DNA from: Tenrec ecaudatus
Lineage: Eukaryota > Chordata > Mammalia > Afrosoricida > Tenrecidae
Assembly (NCBI RefSeq): GCF_050624435.1
Contig: NC_134546.1
Coordinates: forward strand, 16,763,001-16,827,000
Length of the DNA stretch: 64,000 nt
Direction: 5' to 3'
Shown here: positions 1 through 11,325 of the stretch, in pieces
Numbering within the stretch: position 1 is the stretch's first letter
Layout of the letters: every line of letters starts with the position of its first letter
Position numbers and translations under genes: made by a program
The notes under the pieces: generated by a model
Seen by the model: only the letters and a program-made list of their open reading frames with translations
Databases searched by the model: none
What the model was told of the DNA's origin: nothing

Positions 1-423
1 TCTCAAGTATGGTTTTAGGAGAACATTATTAGGTTTTAAACAGGACAAAGACACGCCGTCAGGATGAAGGAGCTCATCAGCAGGAGGCCATAATGGCATG
101 GTGGGGCCTGGGGGCGGGGGGCTGCCATAAGGCGTGGAGCATAGAAAACTGTCACAAATTCATGATTGGTAGCAGAGCAATACCTCTCAGTTATAGGTGG
201 GGCTACAGAAGCAGGAACAAGACCATAAAGGGGACACATGAATGATGTGAAGATAGATTGGTCCCAGGCCTTCCCACCAACGCAGTCAGGACTTGACTCA
301 TGGCTGTAAGACCCCAGTACTATGGCGATCCCCATCGACAGCCCATTCACTGATCACAGAGACCTGTTTTAACACATTTTGTTTGGAATGAACCTGTGCA
401 CATGTGAACTAGGACCCTAGATC
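1..423. other. Unassigned sequence, no gene seen
   Basis: The six frames hold only short ORFs without family resemblance, and no A-tail, terminal repeat or SINE body is recognisable. It is probably intergenic or intronic sequence, possibly containing very old repeats that I cannot identify by eye. Confidence 0.4.
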
Positions 424-615
424 ACTCACTCACGCCCTGCCATCAAATAACGACCCTGGAGGACACAGTAGAACTGCCCGTGTAGATTTCCAAGACTGCA
501 ACTCTATAGAGGAGTAGAAAGTCTTGTCCTGCCTCCCATGAAGCGGCTGGTGGTTTTGAACTACTGACCTTGTGGTAAGTAGCCCGGCACATAACCACTG
601 ACCCACCAGGGCTCC
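424..615 (-). repeat. AfroSINE, nearly full length, antisense
   Basis: Read on the minus strand it starts with the tRNA-like head (the complement of caccagggctcc lies at 604-615). It continues through the diagnostic body segments complementary to ctggtggttttgaac and tagaactgccc, and ends in the degenerate tail near 424. AfroSINEs are tRNA-derived retroposons restricted to Afrotheria; they encode no protein. About 10 percent or more of positions differ from the commonest copies in this window, so it is not a recent insertion. Confidence 0.85.
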
Positions 616-1951
616 CAAGTAGCAATACTTTTTTACTTACCTTCATATCTATATGGGGCGCGGACTTCAGGTGCCAGGATCTTAGATAGAAAAGGGACTA
701 TGACAAGCTCTTCCCTCTTAGAGCAAAAAGCCTAGTTGGGAAGCGGAAGACAAGCAGTTACAACACATAGGAGCAGCGTGGGAGAGCTCAGGCAGGAAAC
801 AGAACCCAGGGCTTGGGATTGACCAGGAAAGCCATATTAACCCCAGAACTCTCTGGAGAAGCACAAAATCTATGTAAGTTTCTGCTCATCAGCCTTGGCA
901 TCATGCCGTCACGGTGGGCAGATTTGTCATTGAACTTGGAGGGAACGTTAGGGTTGATCGTACTTAAATTGTGGGTCATGTGCCATTCAGTCAATTAATT
1001 AAGTGTGGGGTTACCTAGGGGACTCTTTAGAAAAGCAGGCTGTCCTCCAGGAGGGTGGAGTGACTGTGGGACGGAACAGCGTTGTTGTCCTGTGTAGGCA
1101 CCATCTAATGGACGTCTGCATCATGAGACATAAACATGGAAGATGCTGGCCAGCAGGTGAAACTCACAGGGGCCTGTTTCCGTGAGGGTAGTGCTCTGTG
1201 TGGCGCTGGGTAAGCAGCAGTAGGGGAATTGCTTGTTAAGAGATCCCCTGTAGCCACTCACCTGTGAGAAGGTAGCAGGAAGCACACCCCAACCCCCACC
1301 ACCTCAGGTGGACACAATGTGAGATTGTGCTCACCAGGGGCAGCCACTGGGGTGGGCCAAGGCAGGTCCATCTGGGTTCGGTAAAGCACTAAGCATGTCC
1401 TTTGATTCACGCCTTTAGGTGTTGAGTGTGCCAAGCGGTGTTGGGCAGGAGGGAATCTACATTTGGAAATGGGATGATGGATTCCCAGTCTCTCCTCCAC
1501 GCAGGGAAGCACAGGAGGCTTTCTGTCTGTCCTTCTCCCTCAGGACCTGGGCTGAGGGGCGTGAGGACCATCTGACGCTCATCCTGGGCTCCTCGTGGCT
1601 GCTCTGTGCTAGGGCCATGTTCAATCTTGCATGCAGACAGGGACCCACTGTTGGCGCCTCTCACAATCCACGGGGAGCATCAGAGAAGGTTAGGTCATCC
1701 ACAGGGACCACTCACCCTGCTCTGAGATGGGGCTGACGAGAGGGTCCCTGATTGGTACAGGGCCACACAGATGCTGGGGAGCCCCTCTCTTATGGCACAG
1801 AGAGCATGGGGCTGGGGCTAAGTGCCTTCCCTAACTGATGAGCCACAACGGGGCTCGGAAGAAAAGAAGGGGAAAAAGTTCCCGCTCTGGCCACAGAAAA
1901 CACCACTGGGAGAAGATGCCCACGTCCCCCAGGTTCCATTCCTTTCTGGGC
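616..1951. other. Unassigned sequence, no gene seen
   Basis: There is no recognisable SINE, LINE or LTR here. The longest frame (about 1,419-1,736, plus strand) has no recognisable motif, lies opposite equally long antisense frames, and looks like chance openness in GC-rich DNA. Confidence 0.4.
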
Positions 1952-2129
1952 CAAACTCCGAACCAACCCACTGCCATCAAGTCCTTTCTAACAGAACAGG
2001 GCAGAACTCCCCCGATGGGTTTCTGAGGCTGCCAATCTCTTCTTTTTCCTGCAACGAGGCCGGTGGGTTCAAACTGATGACCTTGAGGTAAGCACCCAAC
2101 ACATAACCCACTACACCACCAGGGCCCCC
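1952..2129 (-). repeat. AfroSINE with perfect 13-bp TSD, antisense
   Basis: The antisense SINE body is bounded exactly by the direct repeat ttcctttctgggc at 1,939-1,951 and 2,130-2,142. This defines both insertion edges and shows target-primed retroposition. The tRNA-like head lies at the right and the tail at the left. Confidence 0.9.
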
Positions 2130-2359
2130 TTCCTTTCTGGGCATCTCTTGTCCTATGTTCCTTCCTCCAGCCGCAGGTCCCGGATCTGCAGTCAACAGGG
2201 TGGGCTTCCCTTGACCGCCCCCCTCCCCACACGCCTTTCCTTCCTGCTCCTCTGGCCTTTAGACACTGACCTTGGCCTTGGATGTACCACTCCTTTCATG
2301 CAAAACACAAATCAAAATGAAACACACACACACTACCACCACCACCATCCTCCCCCCTA

Positions 2360-2900
2360 GACCTGCTCAAAACCCTGCAGTGGTCCCTTTCTGCCCTTGG
2401 GTAGAGTCTCAAACTGTTCTTCGAGGCGCTGTGTGTGGCCCTGGAGGCCCGTCTCCGGCTCTCAGCCCTTTGGTTGCCACCAGCACTCCTGCCTCCCCTG
2501 ACCAGAGGGCTCTTGCATCAGTCAGCTCGTCATTTCCTTGGGAAAGCCTGCCCTCCTGGCCTACCCGGGGCCCTGCTTCCGCCCTCTCTCTCCGTGTCCC
2601 ATCGTTTTCTATCACACCTCTCTGTGCGACCCTGGATCCCAGGTCCACGCCGCGCGGGGCGGGCGGTCCCAGCTTCTGGGAGTCCCGTTTGGTCCCCAGG
2701 GTCCAGTGCCAGGGCTGCCCGGCAGCGCTGTTGGTTTCCCAAACGTCTGTCTGTCGGGCGAACACCTAAGGGCTTGGCACAAAGGTCTCTCACCATCCGG
2801 CCTTTGCGTGTTCTTCTGCCTCGTGTCCTCCAGACTGCCCCCTACTCCTCCACCCTGGCTGCCCTGTGGACTTTGACTCCAACCAGACTAGGTTACTAGC
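2360..2900 (+). repeat. Old L2-like LINE 3' region, fragmented
   Basis: The segment opens with a stretch like the L2 phrase around 'ctcaaaaccctgcagtgg' and continues through C/T-rich text similar to the end of the L2 ORF and 3' UTR. It is heavily diverged. The overlapping plus-strand frames (for example 2,272-2,769) are therefore unlikely to be a gene. The identification rests on remembered similarity. Confidence 0.45.
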
Positions 2901-3127
2901 AATTCTGCTCATAGAACCTGTTCTTTCTCCTCTTCCTACTTGCCTCTACACGTTTAGCTCGGCCAAAGGGGCCAGCTCCTGCCTATCCTTCCAGGCCCGT
3001 TTGGCTTCCTTCTCAGACGTCCGGCTTTCCTCCCTCAGCAGACGGCGCCCCCGCTTGGGTTCCAGCCTCTCTCCTTCAGTCTTCGGTTGACGTCCTTCCA
3101 TCCTCTCTCCACTTCCAGGGCCTCTTA

Positions 3128-3290
3128 CAGGGCTGGCGTACTTTGGACACGCTGTCAGGAGAGACCCGTCCCTGGAGAAGGACGTGGTCAAGTGGAAGGG
3201 CAGCGAGACGGAGGAAGGCCCATGGGGAGAGGGATTGGTGCAGGGCGGGGTGGTGTGTCGTGGGTCGGAGCGGGCTCAGCGGTACCTAGC
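3128..3290 (+). repeat. BovB/RTE LINE fragment near 3' end
   Basis: It contains the stretch tactttggacacgctgtcag followed by a segment meaning 'ccctggagaaggac'. Both belong to the C-terminal coding region of RTE/BovB elements and recur in the larger copies near 14.8 kb and 57.2 kb. Only about 160 bp survive and the frame is broken. Confidence 0.65.
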
Positions 3291-3545
3291 AGCACTACAC
3301 CATGGCAGGCCCCTGCACACAGTAGGTGCTCAAAGGGAAGCTCCTACATGCGGGACACTTTCTGCTCCAGCACAGGAGGAATTTCCAAGGTGGCGATGAA
3401 GCCCCAGCCATCTCAAGTGGTGAGCTCTTCCCAGGCGGGGCCTTCTTGAAGCAGACGTGGCCGTCCCTGTACCACAGCAGCGCTGGCCCAACTCTCTTGG
3501 CTGCGACCCAACACACACCTACCTACGTGATGCTCACTGGAAACC

Positions 3546-4112
3546 TGAGTTAGTTTGTTGTGCCAAACTGGCTAAACCCATGTGGGGTTATTGAAGGGCG
3601 GAGGGATAAATGGCTCGGTGAGCTTCCCCTTTCTAGTTCTCGGGTCTCTTGCTCTTTGATCACCGGGCCAATATGCAGCTGCCTTGCTTGTTCTGTGCCT
3701 CAGTTTGCAAGCTACACTACCTGTGGGATGCCTAACCTGCGGACTGTGTCGCTGTAATTTGAGGTTCCTTCAAGACCGGCTTTGCCACACCATTGGAATT
3801 TATATCTCTTGAGCTGGGGACTGTCAGACCCTGTCATCTGGCTGACTGGTGGTGACCTACCTTGCTGTTTGCTGCCTGTACCTGGATAGCCTGAATTGCT
3901 CTACAGAGGACTACCTGGCCGCCCTCAAGACTTGAACTGTCAGTGTCTCACAAGAGACTCACGGGAGTGAGTTGCACTGAGCCATTTGTACTGCTTTACA
4001 ATTTAATTGACTGTTTATTTCTTATGTTATAAATCTATCTATATGTATAAATATATATATATATAATTATTAGCATCCTGGCTTATTTCTCTAGAGAACC
4101 CGGTCTAACACA
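3546..4112 (+). mobile_element. Solo LTR of an ERVL/MLT2-like endogenous retrovirus
   Basis: The 567-bp unit begins with TG and ends with CA. The opening (ttagtttgttgtgccaa) and the closing text (ctctagagaacc...ctaacaca) are those of ERVL-class solitary LTRs. The flanks aaacc (3,541-3,545) and gaacc (4,113-4,117) match at 4 of 5 bases, as expected for a 5-bp ERVL TSD. An AT-rich run before 4,070 probably lies near the old promoter or poly(A) region. No internal viral genes remain. Two related but clearly different LTRs lie at 23.6 and 48.8 kb. Confidence 0.75.
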
Positions 4113-4253
4113 GAACCGAACGCTCACAGAATATGGGCCCTTTGTTTCTGAGTCTCTGGCGGTTTCCATCTTGTGTTTTCCACACGGGCTGTTCTTAATG
4201 GCGGTTCTGGAGTCAGTGAGAAGAGCATTGGGGTGAAGGGTGAAGGCAGATGG

Positions 4254-4360
4254 CCTGGGTGGACGACCTGTTAAGTGCTTGACTGCGGGTCAAAAGGTTG
4301 AGACTTCAAGTCCTCTCAGCTGTGTTTCAGAAAGATCCCAGCCTGGAAAATTCCAGCGGG
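4254..4360 (+). repeat. AfroSINE head fragment, older subfamily
   Basis: The text 'ctgttaagtgcttgactgcgg' followed by aaaaggttgag is the tRNA-like head of the afrotherian SINE subfamily that uses 'gttaagcgct' instead of the 'ccctggtggc' opening common elsewhere here. The body is lost after about 100 bp. Confidence 0.55.
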
Positions 4361-5224
4361 ACTCTTCTACTGGGCCCACCTGCAGCCCCGCCCTACCACC
4401 TGTGCTCGGGCCCAGCAACGAGCAGCAGCGGTGGGAGCCCCGACCCTGCCGGTGGTGCCCCCTGGGCATCCATGTCACTGTGTCCTCCTCAGGGCAGCGC
4501 TTCCTAGCAGTCACCACCTGCAAAGAACTTATGCCAACCAAAGGGCCCCCTGCTGAGTGGTACCAGCAGCAGGTAGGAAGGTGGGCTCCACCTACAGCTG
4601 CTTTGAGCTCCCAGTCCTCCCGTTTGTGCATGCAGCCAACCCATCTTGACTTCGCTCCTGGCATGGGCCAGGCACTGTCCGGTCTCCGGGTGCTCCAGGG
4701 GCAGGTTGATGCCCTCCCAGCCTGGCCGGGCGCTGCAGCAGGGCCTGGCTCAGTGCTAGACGTTATCACACAGGCCACCCAGGTGTCCACCCCCACCCCA
4801 CCCCACCCCACTCCTTTTACCCAGAAAGCGGAGAGGTCACACACAAACACCAGTTCCCCCTTTTATCTCATCTAGAAAATTTCCTTTGAAAAGGGCCCGG
4901 TTGCTCAAACGCATGTGTTTTTAAACCACGGTCTCTTCCTTCCCTAAAATGACCATGGTGAGAGCTGTTTCCACGGAGAGGGGTGACAAGCGTCCCTTAG
5001 CAGGGGCGCCCACCAGGCAGGAGGGGTCCTCTGGGCAGAGAGGGGGCCAGGGGCTCAGAGGGTGGGCAGACACCGGCCCTCCCAGCCCTCTGGCCATGCC
5101 CTGGGTTGTGTTGGTCAGTTAGGCCATCTCTGGTTCCACATCCTCCCAGAGGGCAGGGCCCTTAGTGGAGTCACCTCTGGCCTTGTCCTGGGTGGGGTGT
5201 GGAAACAGCACCTGGTTTGGGCCT
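4361..5224. other. GC-rich unassigned sequence
   Basis: A plus-strand frame at 4,240-4,875 (211 codons) and a minus-strand frame at 4,290-4,850 (186 codons) overlap almost completely. Neither resembles a known family, and the first begins inside SINE sequence. A short C-rich CCCCA tract lies at about 4,785-4,812. I treat both frames as compositional artefacts. Confidence 0.45.
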
Positions 5225-5345
5225 CCTCTGTCCTTAACAAGACACTTCCCCTCCCAGTCTGTTATCTTAGCTGTAAAGTGGGGCACCGCCCGCCTCGTCA
5301 GCTGCGCTGCCCTGGAGCATGGACGCCCAGCAAGTGCTAGACGCA
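5225..5345 (+). repeat. MIR SINE fragment
   Basis: The run 'cagtctgttatcttagctg' followed by taaagtgggg corresponds to the MIR core phrase for 'cagtttcctcatctgtaaaa'. It is followed by the usual MIR tail with 'agtgctaga'. This is an ancient mammalian repeat. Confidence 0.6.
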
Positions 5346-6071
5346 CTGGGCCAGGCTATTGAGTTGGGGCCCTGACATTCAGGAATAGGGGGCTGTGGGG
5401 CCCAGCTGTGCCCAGGAAGCCCCGGGGCAGACCCCTGAGACCTGCTGGGCAGGCTCTGCCAGTCCCAGCACTGGCCTGGAGCACCGAGGGGGCGTGGGTG
5501 CACAGCTGCCCCCAGAACAAACACGTGGGAGAACACCTGGGACCTAAGGGACCTGTCCTGTGAGTGCCCAACAATGCTCCAGGGCTAGTTTCCAAGAAAG
5601 GAGGCTCCAGCCTGCTAGCCCACCTCCGAGCCTCTGCTGGGCGGCAGCAGCTGCCCAGGTGAGGTGGCCTCACTCTGTGCTGCCCCCTCCCCGTGACAGT
5701 TCTGTGCTTCCCACACTGGGTTTTGGCTTCTCGGTGGCAGGCACCCCACCCAGCTCATCTCGACTCCCCAATAGTCCCTGAGGCTCCACAGTGACGAGGC
5801 TTGGGGGCCCACACCTCGGGGGTGGCGCCGGCCAAGAGCCAGGACAGACACACTCATTTCAGTCTCAGGAAAATCTGAGCAGGTGTGCACTACCGCCTGG
5901 AGCCTACCTTTTTGTTTTTTTCAACGTTATAAAAATATACATAAGAAAACATGTGCTAAGTCGATGGAGTCCATTTAGTGACACCAAATGCATTGTGTTG
6001 GGAAACCTTCCCAGATCAGTCACTGCCTTAAACAGAAACTGACTCCCTCTCTCCCTCCTCCCTCAAAAAAA
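5346..6071. other. Unassigned sequence with possible old L1 scrap
   Basis: Most of this stretch is GC-rich and unrecognised. The AT-rich part at about 5,905-6,010 resembles the region of old L1 3' UTRs that reads like 'cattcacaatgttgtgcaacc', but only loosely. No supported gene is present. Confidence 0.35.
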
Positions 6072-6247
6072 TAAAATCCAAACTCCCGACTCCCATCGGC
6101 CCCGTAGGACAAGTCAGAACTGCCCCTGCAGGTTTCGGGGGCTGTCACTCTTTTCGACACTAAAAAGCCTCCTCTTTCTCCCATGGAGCGGCTGGTGGGA
6201 TCGAATCGCTGACTGTAAAGTTGGCAACCACTGCGCCGCCAAGGCCA
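6072..6247 (-). repeat. AfroSINE, antisense, diverged
   Basis: Body blocks are visible in reverse: tcagaactgcccctgcaggt at about 6,115, then the 'tttctcccatggagcggctgg' region, then a damaged head ending near 6,246. It lies immediately left of a second antisense SINE. Confidence 0.8.
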
Positions 6248-6257
6248 AACTTGTGGC

Positions 6258-6441
6258 AGAGCGGCCCTGGAGGACAGGGTAGAACTGCCCTTGGGGGTTG
6301 ATTTCCACGATGGTCACTCTTTTATTTTTTGACTATAACTCTTTACAGGAGGAGAAAGCCCCTGTCTTTCTCAGAGGAGCTGCGGGGGATTCCAACTTCT
6401 GACCTGGTGGTTAGCTTCCCACGATGCCCCCGCCCCCAGGC
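6258..6441 (-). repeat. AfroSINE, antisense, missing the 3' tail
   Basis: It starts abruptly at 'ggccctggaggacagggtag' and runs to the head at about 6,441. An extra T/A-rich block at about 6,320-6,335 interrupts the body, so it may be a composite of two copies or carry a small insertion. Confidence 0.75.
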
Positions 6442-7826
6442 GCATAAAATAGGTGGTAGGACAGGACTTAGACTCGATGCCTCCGCTTCACCTTTGAGTT
6501 GATTCTCTGAACTGTCTGGGCCAAGGTCCATGTCCCCTGCTCACGCCTCCCCTGGGGCGTGAGCCAGCCCCCGGGGAAGGGGCTTTGGAAGGCCTCAGCC
6601 ACCTGCTTCTGCGGGCTTCAGATGCCTTGAAGATGTCCTTGCAGGGAGGCCATGCAGCTCCTGTGGGAAATCGCCACCAGCAGGGATTCATCACCACTCT
6701 GGGTCTCTGCCTCAGCCACACCCTGCCTCCAGCTAGACGGGGTACTGCAGGGCCCTGGCTTCTGCCACTGCCCCCGCAGGGGGCTCTTCAGATGGAATGC
6801 CCCTTCCTCCTCCAGGAGGACTGCCCTGGGCTTCCCCCATCCCCTCAGTCCCCAGATGGGCTCCAGCCTGGATGCGCCTAGGGAGGCTTCCTGCCTGGTT
6901 AGCCTCCGGGAGTCAGTGTCCTACATTCTGGATCCTCGGCCCCAGCTGGGGGCACGATCTCCTGGACCTTGAGTTCCTGGCCCATGTGGGATCTGTGGAG
7001 AAGCAGCACCTGGATGACTGGTCTGGTTGAACCTCACGACCAAACGTCACATTGTCCCTTGTCAAATGTCCTCTCTTGTCCCCCATCCCGACTATTCTGA
7101 ATCCTAGTCCTGTCGCCTAAGCCTGCTGTGCCAGCCCTTCATTGGGGGATAGGCCAACTGGGACAGGTTTCCATCCCTGTGTTTTTTACAGTGTAGGGCC
7201 AATAATGGTCAGGCCACCTGGCCCCACAGGTGTTAATGGGGAAATTCAGGATGTCCTGGGTGACTTTCTGAGGAGTGGGGGTGGGGTGGGGGTGGAAGAG
7301 ATAGGGGAGGAGACAAGTGCTCCTCCTCTCCTGTTGGGGGCTTTATTTCACTCCCGATGGTCTGTCTGGCTTTTGTTCCACTTCCCTCAAGCACTTCCCC
7401 ATTGGAAGACTTGCTCTCTGGGAAGCCAGAGGGGGAGACACATGGGAACCAGGCCCTTTTTCTGGCACCCGCACTACGTCTCTCTCCCCAACAGAGGCTC
7501 TGCCTTTGGCTTCTGTGTCTTGTTGCTGCCAACAGGCTTCCACAAGGAAGTCAATGGACAGACCTTGGCCTTGGCTGTGGCCGGGGTCACTCCCCTGTGC
7601 CCTCGGAGTCTGGACTTCGGTCCTGTGGACATTGACGTGCTGTGAGTGTATTGGGTTCCGTGACAATCTGAGTTCACCTGCCGTCTTGGGCTACTGCTTC
7701 CCACACCCACGTCCACACCCCTGCTTTTCCTCCTCCCGATCTTGTGATTTCATCAGCAGCTTCTAATTTCTGCTAGTTAGAATGCTTAAGCTTAGGAGGG
7801 GTTTCTCCACCTCTGACATGCTCATA
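6442..7826. other. Unassigned sequence, no gene seen
   Basis: Several overlapping frames on both strands reach 100-167 codons (for example 7,142-7,645 plus), but none has a recognisable domain or clear exon boundaries. No repeat was recognised by eye. Confidence 0.35.
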
Positions 7827-8375
7827 GGAGCCCTGGTGGCTTAGTGGTTACACATCAGGCTGCTAACCACAAGGTCAGCTGTTCAAAATTGGCAGCCCCT
7901 TCAGGGGAGAAAGATGAGACTTTCTACTCTGGTAGAGAATTATAGTCAAGTTTTTGCTTAGGGCCACTGAGTCCATTTTAACAGTGGTGGAACAATTTGG
8001 AGAGGGATCACGCTAACGGCTGTACAACACGAAAAGTATCATCAACGGCACGGAATTGCGCATGTGGAGGTTGTTGAATTGGTCACTGTTTTGTTGTGTG
8101 TATTTTTGCTAACATTTTAAAAAGTAATCACACAACTAACAATGAGTAAGCGGTGGAGGGGAAATGTTCTAAAATTGCGGCAAAGATTGGACAACTTTTC
8201 TCGATAAGGTTGAACTGTTGAATTGTATGTGGATGAAGTGTCAATAAAACTATTTTGGTTTAAAAAAAAAGTTTACTACAGTTTAGGAAACCCACAGAGG
8301 CAGTGCTACCCTGTCCTGTAGGGCCGTTGTGAGTCACAATCCACTCAGTGGCAGCGAGTTTGGTTTGGTTTGGTT
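7827..8375 (+). repeat. AfroSINE split by an A-tailed retroposon
   Basis: The head and first half (7,827-7,942) read ggagccctggtggcttagtg and onwards. The second half resumes at about 8,273 with the 'ggaaacccacagaggcag' block and ends in tggtttggtttggtt. The intervening 330 bp are a separate insertion. The sequence around 'attatagtc' and 'actacagttta' appears duplicated at the junctions, consistent with a decayed TSD. Confidence 0.8.
7943..8272 (+). mobile_element. Poly(A)-tailed retroposon inside a SINE, L1 3'-end-like
   Basis: The inserted block ends in aataaaactattttggttt followed by a run of nine A, so it was reverse-transcribed from a polyadenylated RNA. The text around 'gaactgttgaattgtatgtg' resembles the terminal part of L1 3' UTRs. 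No ORF is retained. The family assignment is tentative. Confidence 0.5.
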
Positions 8376-8587
8376 GTGAGTTTGTTTGGGGTGTGGGGTG
8401 TTTTAATATGATCATACTCCTATTGAAGAAACAAACAAAAAAATCCTTAAGGTATCTTGTTGAGATTATGCCTTTGGCCAGACTCTACCCAATTTCTGGT
8501 GACCTTAAGATGGCATGGGGGACATGTCATAGAATGGTTAACAAGACCTCTGGAAAGATATTTGATATTAGGGGTGAATGCTATCGA

Positions 8588-8756
8588 GAGGTCCTGTTGG
8601 CACAACAGTTAAGCGCTTGGCTGCGAATGAAGCAGCCGGCAGCTAGGACTCACCGGAGCTCAGCAAGAGCACGCCTGGCCCTCTGCTCCCCGGAGGTCCC
8701 GGTGGGTCACCGCGCGTCAGAGTGGACCCAGCACACAGCAACAGCCGCACCCCCGC
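8588..8756 (+). repeat. AfroSINE, 'gttaagcgct' subfamily
   Basis: The head reads 'ttggcacaacagttaagcgc' and 'ttggctgc', the alternative tRNA-like start used by another afrotherian SINE subfamily. The tail includes the degenerate 'gagtggacccag'. It differs clearly from the dominant copies in the window. Confidence 0.6.
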
Positions 8757-8970
8757 CGGCAATGTGGTTTCACGTTCCCGTCATCAGAAAGCATTGGCCA
8801 ATATGCACACGAGAGGCGTCATGTGCGGTGCGTGCATACCGTACAGTAACGATCTGTGCAACATGATGCTTGCTTCCTGGTGCCCTGACAGGTCCCAGGC
8901 CCATGGTCCTCTACTTAAGGCTGGGTTCCTCCGGTGGTGTGGAATCATCTTTGTCTAAGAAAACCAGGAA

Positions 8971-9140
8971 CCCAAACTCGCTGCCAGCTAGCTGAGGCTG
9001 ATGGGTAGTGACCCCATGTGGCTTTCTGAGACTGTAACCAGTGACGACAGTAGAAAGCTTCCCTCGGAGCTGCTGGTGGTTTCAAACTGACAACCAGGTG
9101 GACCGCAGCTCAACAAGTGACCATGACACTACCAGGGCTC
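8971..9140 (-). repeat. AfroSINE, antisense
   Basis: From left to right it shows the reversed tail (cccaaactcgctgcc), the 'ttctgagactgtaacc' block, 'gagctgctggtggtttcaaa' and a damaged head ending in accagggctc. The middle is shortened. Confidence 0.8.
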
Positions 9141-9506
9141 TGAAGCGGTGGCAGTCTCAGAGAGGCCCGCTCAGAGATGGCAGTCTCCGGGGTCCCCCAC
9201 AGTCGGCTCTGGGGAGCTTGCCAGCAAGCAGGAGGGACCGTCTATCACAGAAATGGTCAGTGGGCTGCCCTCAGACAAAGCAGACAGGCAAGGACTTTGC
9301 CTTCCAAGCCTCCATCCCGCTGCTCTCCGAAAACCTCCCATCATGCGGCTCACCCCACTTAGGAAACAACCCCCAGGGAACGTCCAGCTTGAGGGGCCAC
9401 CAGGGAGCTGTGGTCAGACAGGGTTTGGGTCAAAAAGATTTCATTCACAAAATCTCACTGATGAACAAAAGACGCCAGCCACAACAGAGGTATTAAGACA
9501 GCGAGG

Positions 9507-9900
9507 TACACGGAATCCAGGAACAGGAATGGGAGTAGCGATTCCAGGAGAGTAGGGGGAAGGTGGGGAGGGGAGAGGAGGAAGGAGGAATTGATGGAAA
9601 CGATCAACACATAACCACCCCAAACCCCAGAAAGATGAACAGCAGAAACCATGGGGGAAGGAAAACAGTGGTCGGCATAAGATATGAAAATAATAATCAT
9701 TTATAACGTATCAAGGGACCACAGGGATGGGGGAGGAGCTGATACCAAGGGCTCAGTAGAAAGTAAATGTTTGCTCAGTGGAAAGTAAATGGCAACATCA
9801 GTACAAATGTGCTTGACACACTTGATGTATAGATTGTTATGAGCTGTAGGAGCCCCCAAAAATGATCTTTTAATACAAATTAAAAAGCTAGGAAAAAACA
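9507..9900 (+). mobile_element. 5'-truncated L1 3' UTR with perfect 12-bp TSD
   Basis: The flanks aagacagcgagg at 9,495-9,506 and 9,901-9,912 are identical. The insert is the terminal 394 bp of the tenrec-type L1 3' UTR: 'acggaatccagg', 'agctgataccaagggctca', 'gatgtatagattgtta', 'agcccccaaaaatgat' and an A-rich tail. It contains no coding sequence. Confidence 0.85.
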
Positions 9901-10182
9901 AAGACAGCGAGGCAGCCTAGGACAGGATGGGAGAGCGCTCTGTGCATCCGAGATCACCACGTGCCTCGGTCTCTGGGATCAGGAGGCGGGGTGGGGGGGC
10001 CTGCTCAAGAGCTGGGCATGTCTTACCCACCCAGCACCATGGAGGTACTCGCGAACCACTTTGGGTCAGCTCCGATTCGTGCGACCCCCACGTGGGACCA
10101 CCCCAAACATGGCTCGGCCTCACCCATCTGCACGCTTGTTCCTGTGTCTGCTCACCTTCCAGCACTATCTCCAGCAACAATT

Positions 10183-10350
10183 ATTACACAGGGCTGCTCA
10201 CCCCAAGGTCAGTAGTTCAAAACCACTGGCCGCTCCAAAGGAAAAAGACGGCATTTTCAGAAACTCACAGGGCGGTTCTACTTTGTCCTATAGTTTCTAT
10301 GAGTCGACATGGATGAGTCGATGTCGGTGAATTTGGTTTGGGATTTTTGT
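10183..10350 (+). repeat. AfroSINE, sense, head truncated
   Basis: It begins within the tRNA-like head (acacagggctgctcacc), continues with 'aaggtcagtagttcaaaacc', and ends at 'gaatttggtttgggattttt'. A block near the tail is duplicated ('atgagtcgacatgg', 'atgagtcgatgtcgg'). Confidence 0.85.
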
Positions 10351-10593
10351 AATTTTTAGGAGTACATCGCCAAACTTTTTTTCCTGGTCTCTTGGTCTTC
10401 TGGAAGCTCTGAGAAAGCCGACTTCCCAGGGGAGACCGCTGACATAGCTTCCAGAGACCCCGGAGTTGGACACCCTGGCAGACAGGTGGTGGCCCTGTGA
10501 ATTACCTTGTCTGAAACGAGAAACTTCACCTGCTCAAACACGATTGTAGTCACCTTGAGGAGAACTGATAAATCTATCGTACTCTGATCCCTA

Positions 10594-10808
10594 AAGGAAC
10601 CCTGGCAGTGTAGCGGTTACACACCGGCCTGTGGTCCTCAAGGTCAGCAGTTCGAAACCACCAGCCCCTCCGAGGGAGACCGATGGGGCTTCCTGCTCCC
10701 GTGAAGAGCGACAGTCTGGGAAATGCACACAGGTAAGGTCCGCTGTCGGTCCAGGTTGCGATGGGTCGGCATCGTCTCCATGGCAGCGCATTTGGAGTCT
10801 GGTTTTCT
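10594..10808 (+). repeat. AfroSINE, full length, sense
   Basis: A complete head (aaccctggcagtgtagcgg), body (aggtcagcagttcgaaacca) and tail (gggtcggcatcg...catggcagcg) can be followed without a large gap. CpG sites are partly retained. Confidence 0.85.
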
Positions 10809-11325
10809 CCTTCGATCACAAGCCCTTTGCCGCCGCCGAGATTGTCGTCCCTCCCCGCCTCCCCGTGGGGCTGCCAGGATGCTGGCCGCTTCCTATCTGC
10901 TGCTTCCCCTTGGCCACGAGCCACGCCAGTCTCGGACACGACGGCCACGGCCACCTTCCAGGCTCTCTTCTCCGCTCCTGTTAGGACAACGTGCTGAGGG
11001 GGGTCCACAGAGCCTGAGGCCTCGGGGGAGGTAAAGCCCCTGGTGTAGATGCTGTGGGTTTGACTGAGTTGCTCCTGAGCCCTGTTCTTCCTAATTCCGA
11101 GTTCCGGCCTCAAATCCAAAGGGAGATGGGGCTCCAAGGCGACCCATCAACCCCCACCCCAGCCCCAGCTCCTCCCTGCAGAATCAGGAACCTCTTTGCA
11201 CACAGTCCCTGACAGGGAGGGAGCACGCAGTAAGTAAGCTTCTTCCTCCTGGATGTGGTGAAACCCCCGTGCACGAGCAGTATTTCGGGGTGTAGGGACA
11301 AAGAGGTCTGCGATATGAGCCGAAA
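10809..11325. other. CpG-containing unassigned sequence
   Basis: The part at about 10,810-10,990 is GC-rich with more CpG than its surroundings ('gccgccgccgagattgtcg'). No promoter motif, splice pattern or coding similarity was recognised, so this is noted only as a compositional feature. Confidence 0.3.

Noticed and set aside
4240..4875. A 211-codon plus-strand ORF, including a possible exon bounded by 'tcctcctcag' and 'cagcaggtaggaag' near 4,494-4,571.
   Set aside because: It starts in a SINE, is mirrored by a 186-codon antisense ORF, and the protein has no recognisable family. The acceptor is weak and no neighbouring exons were identified.
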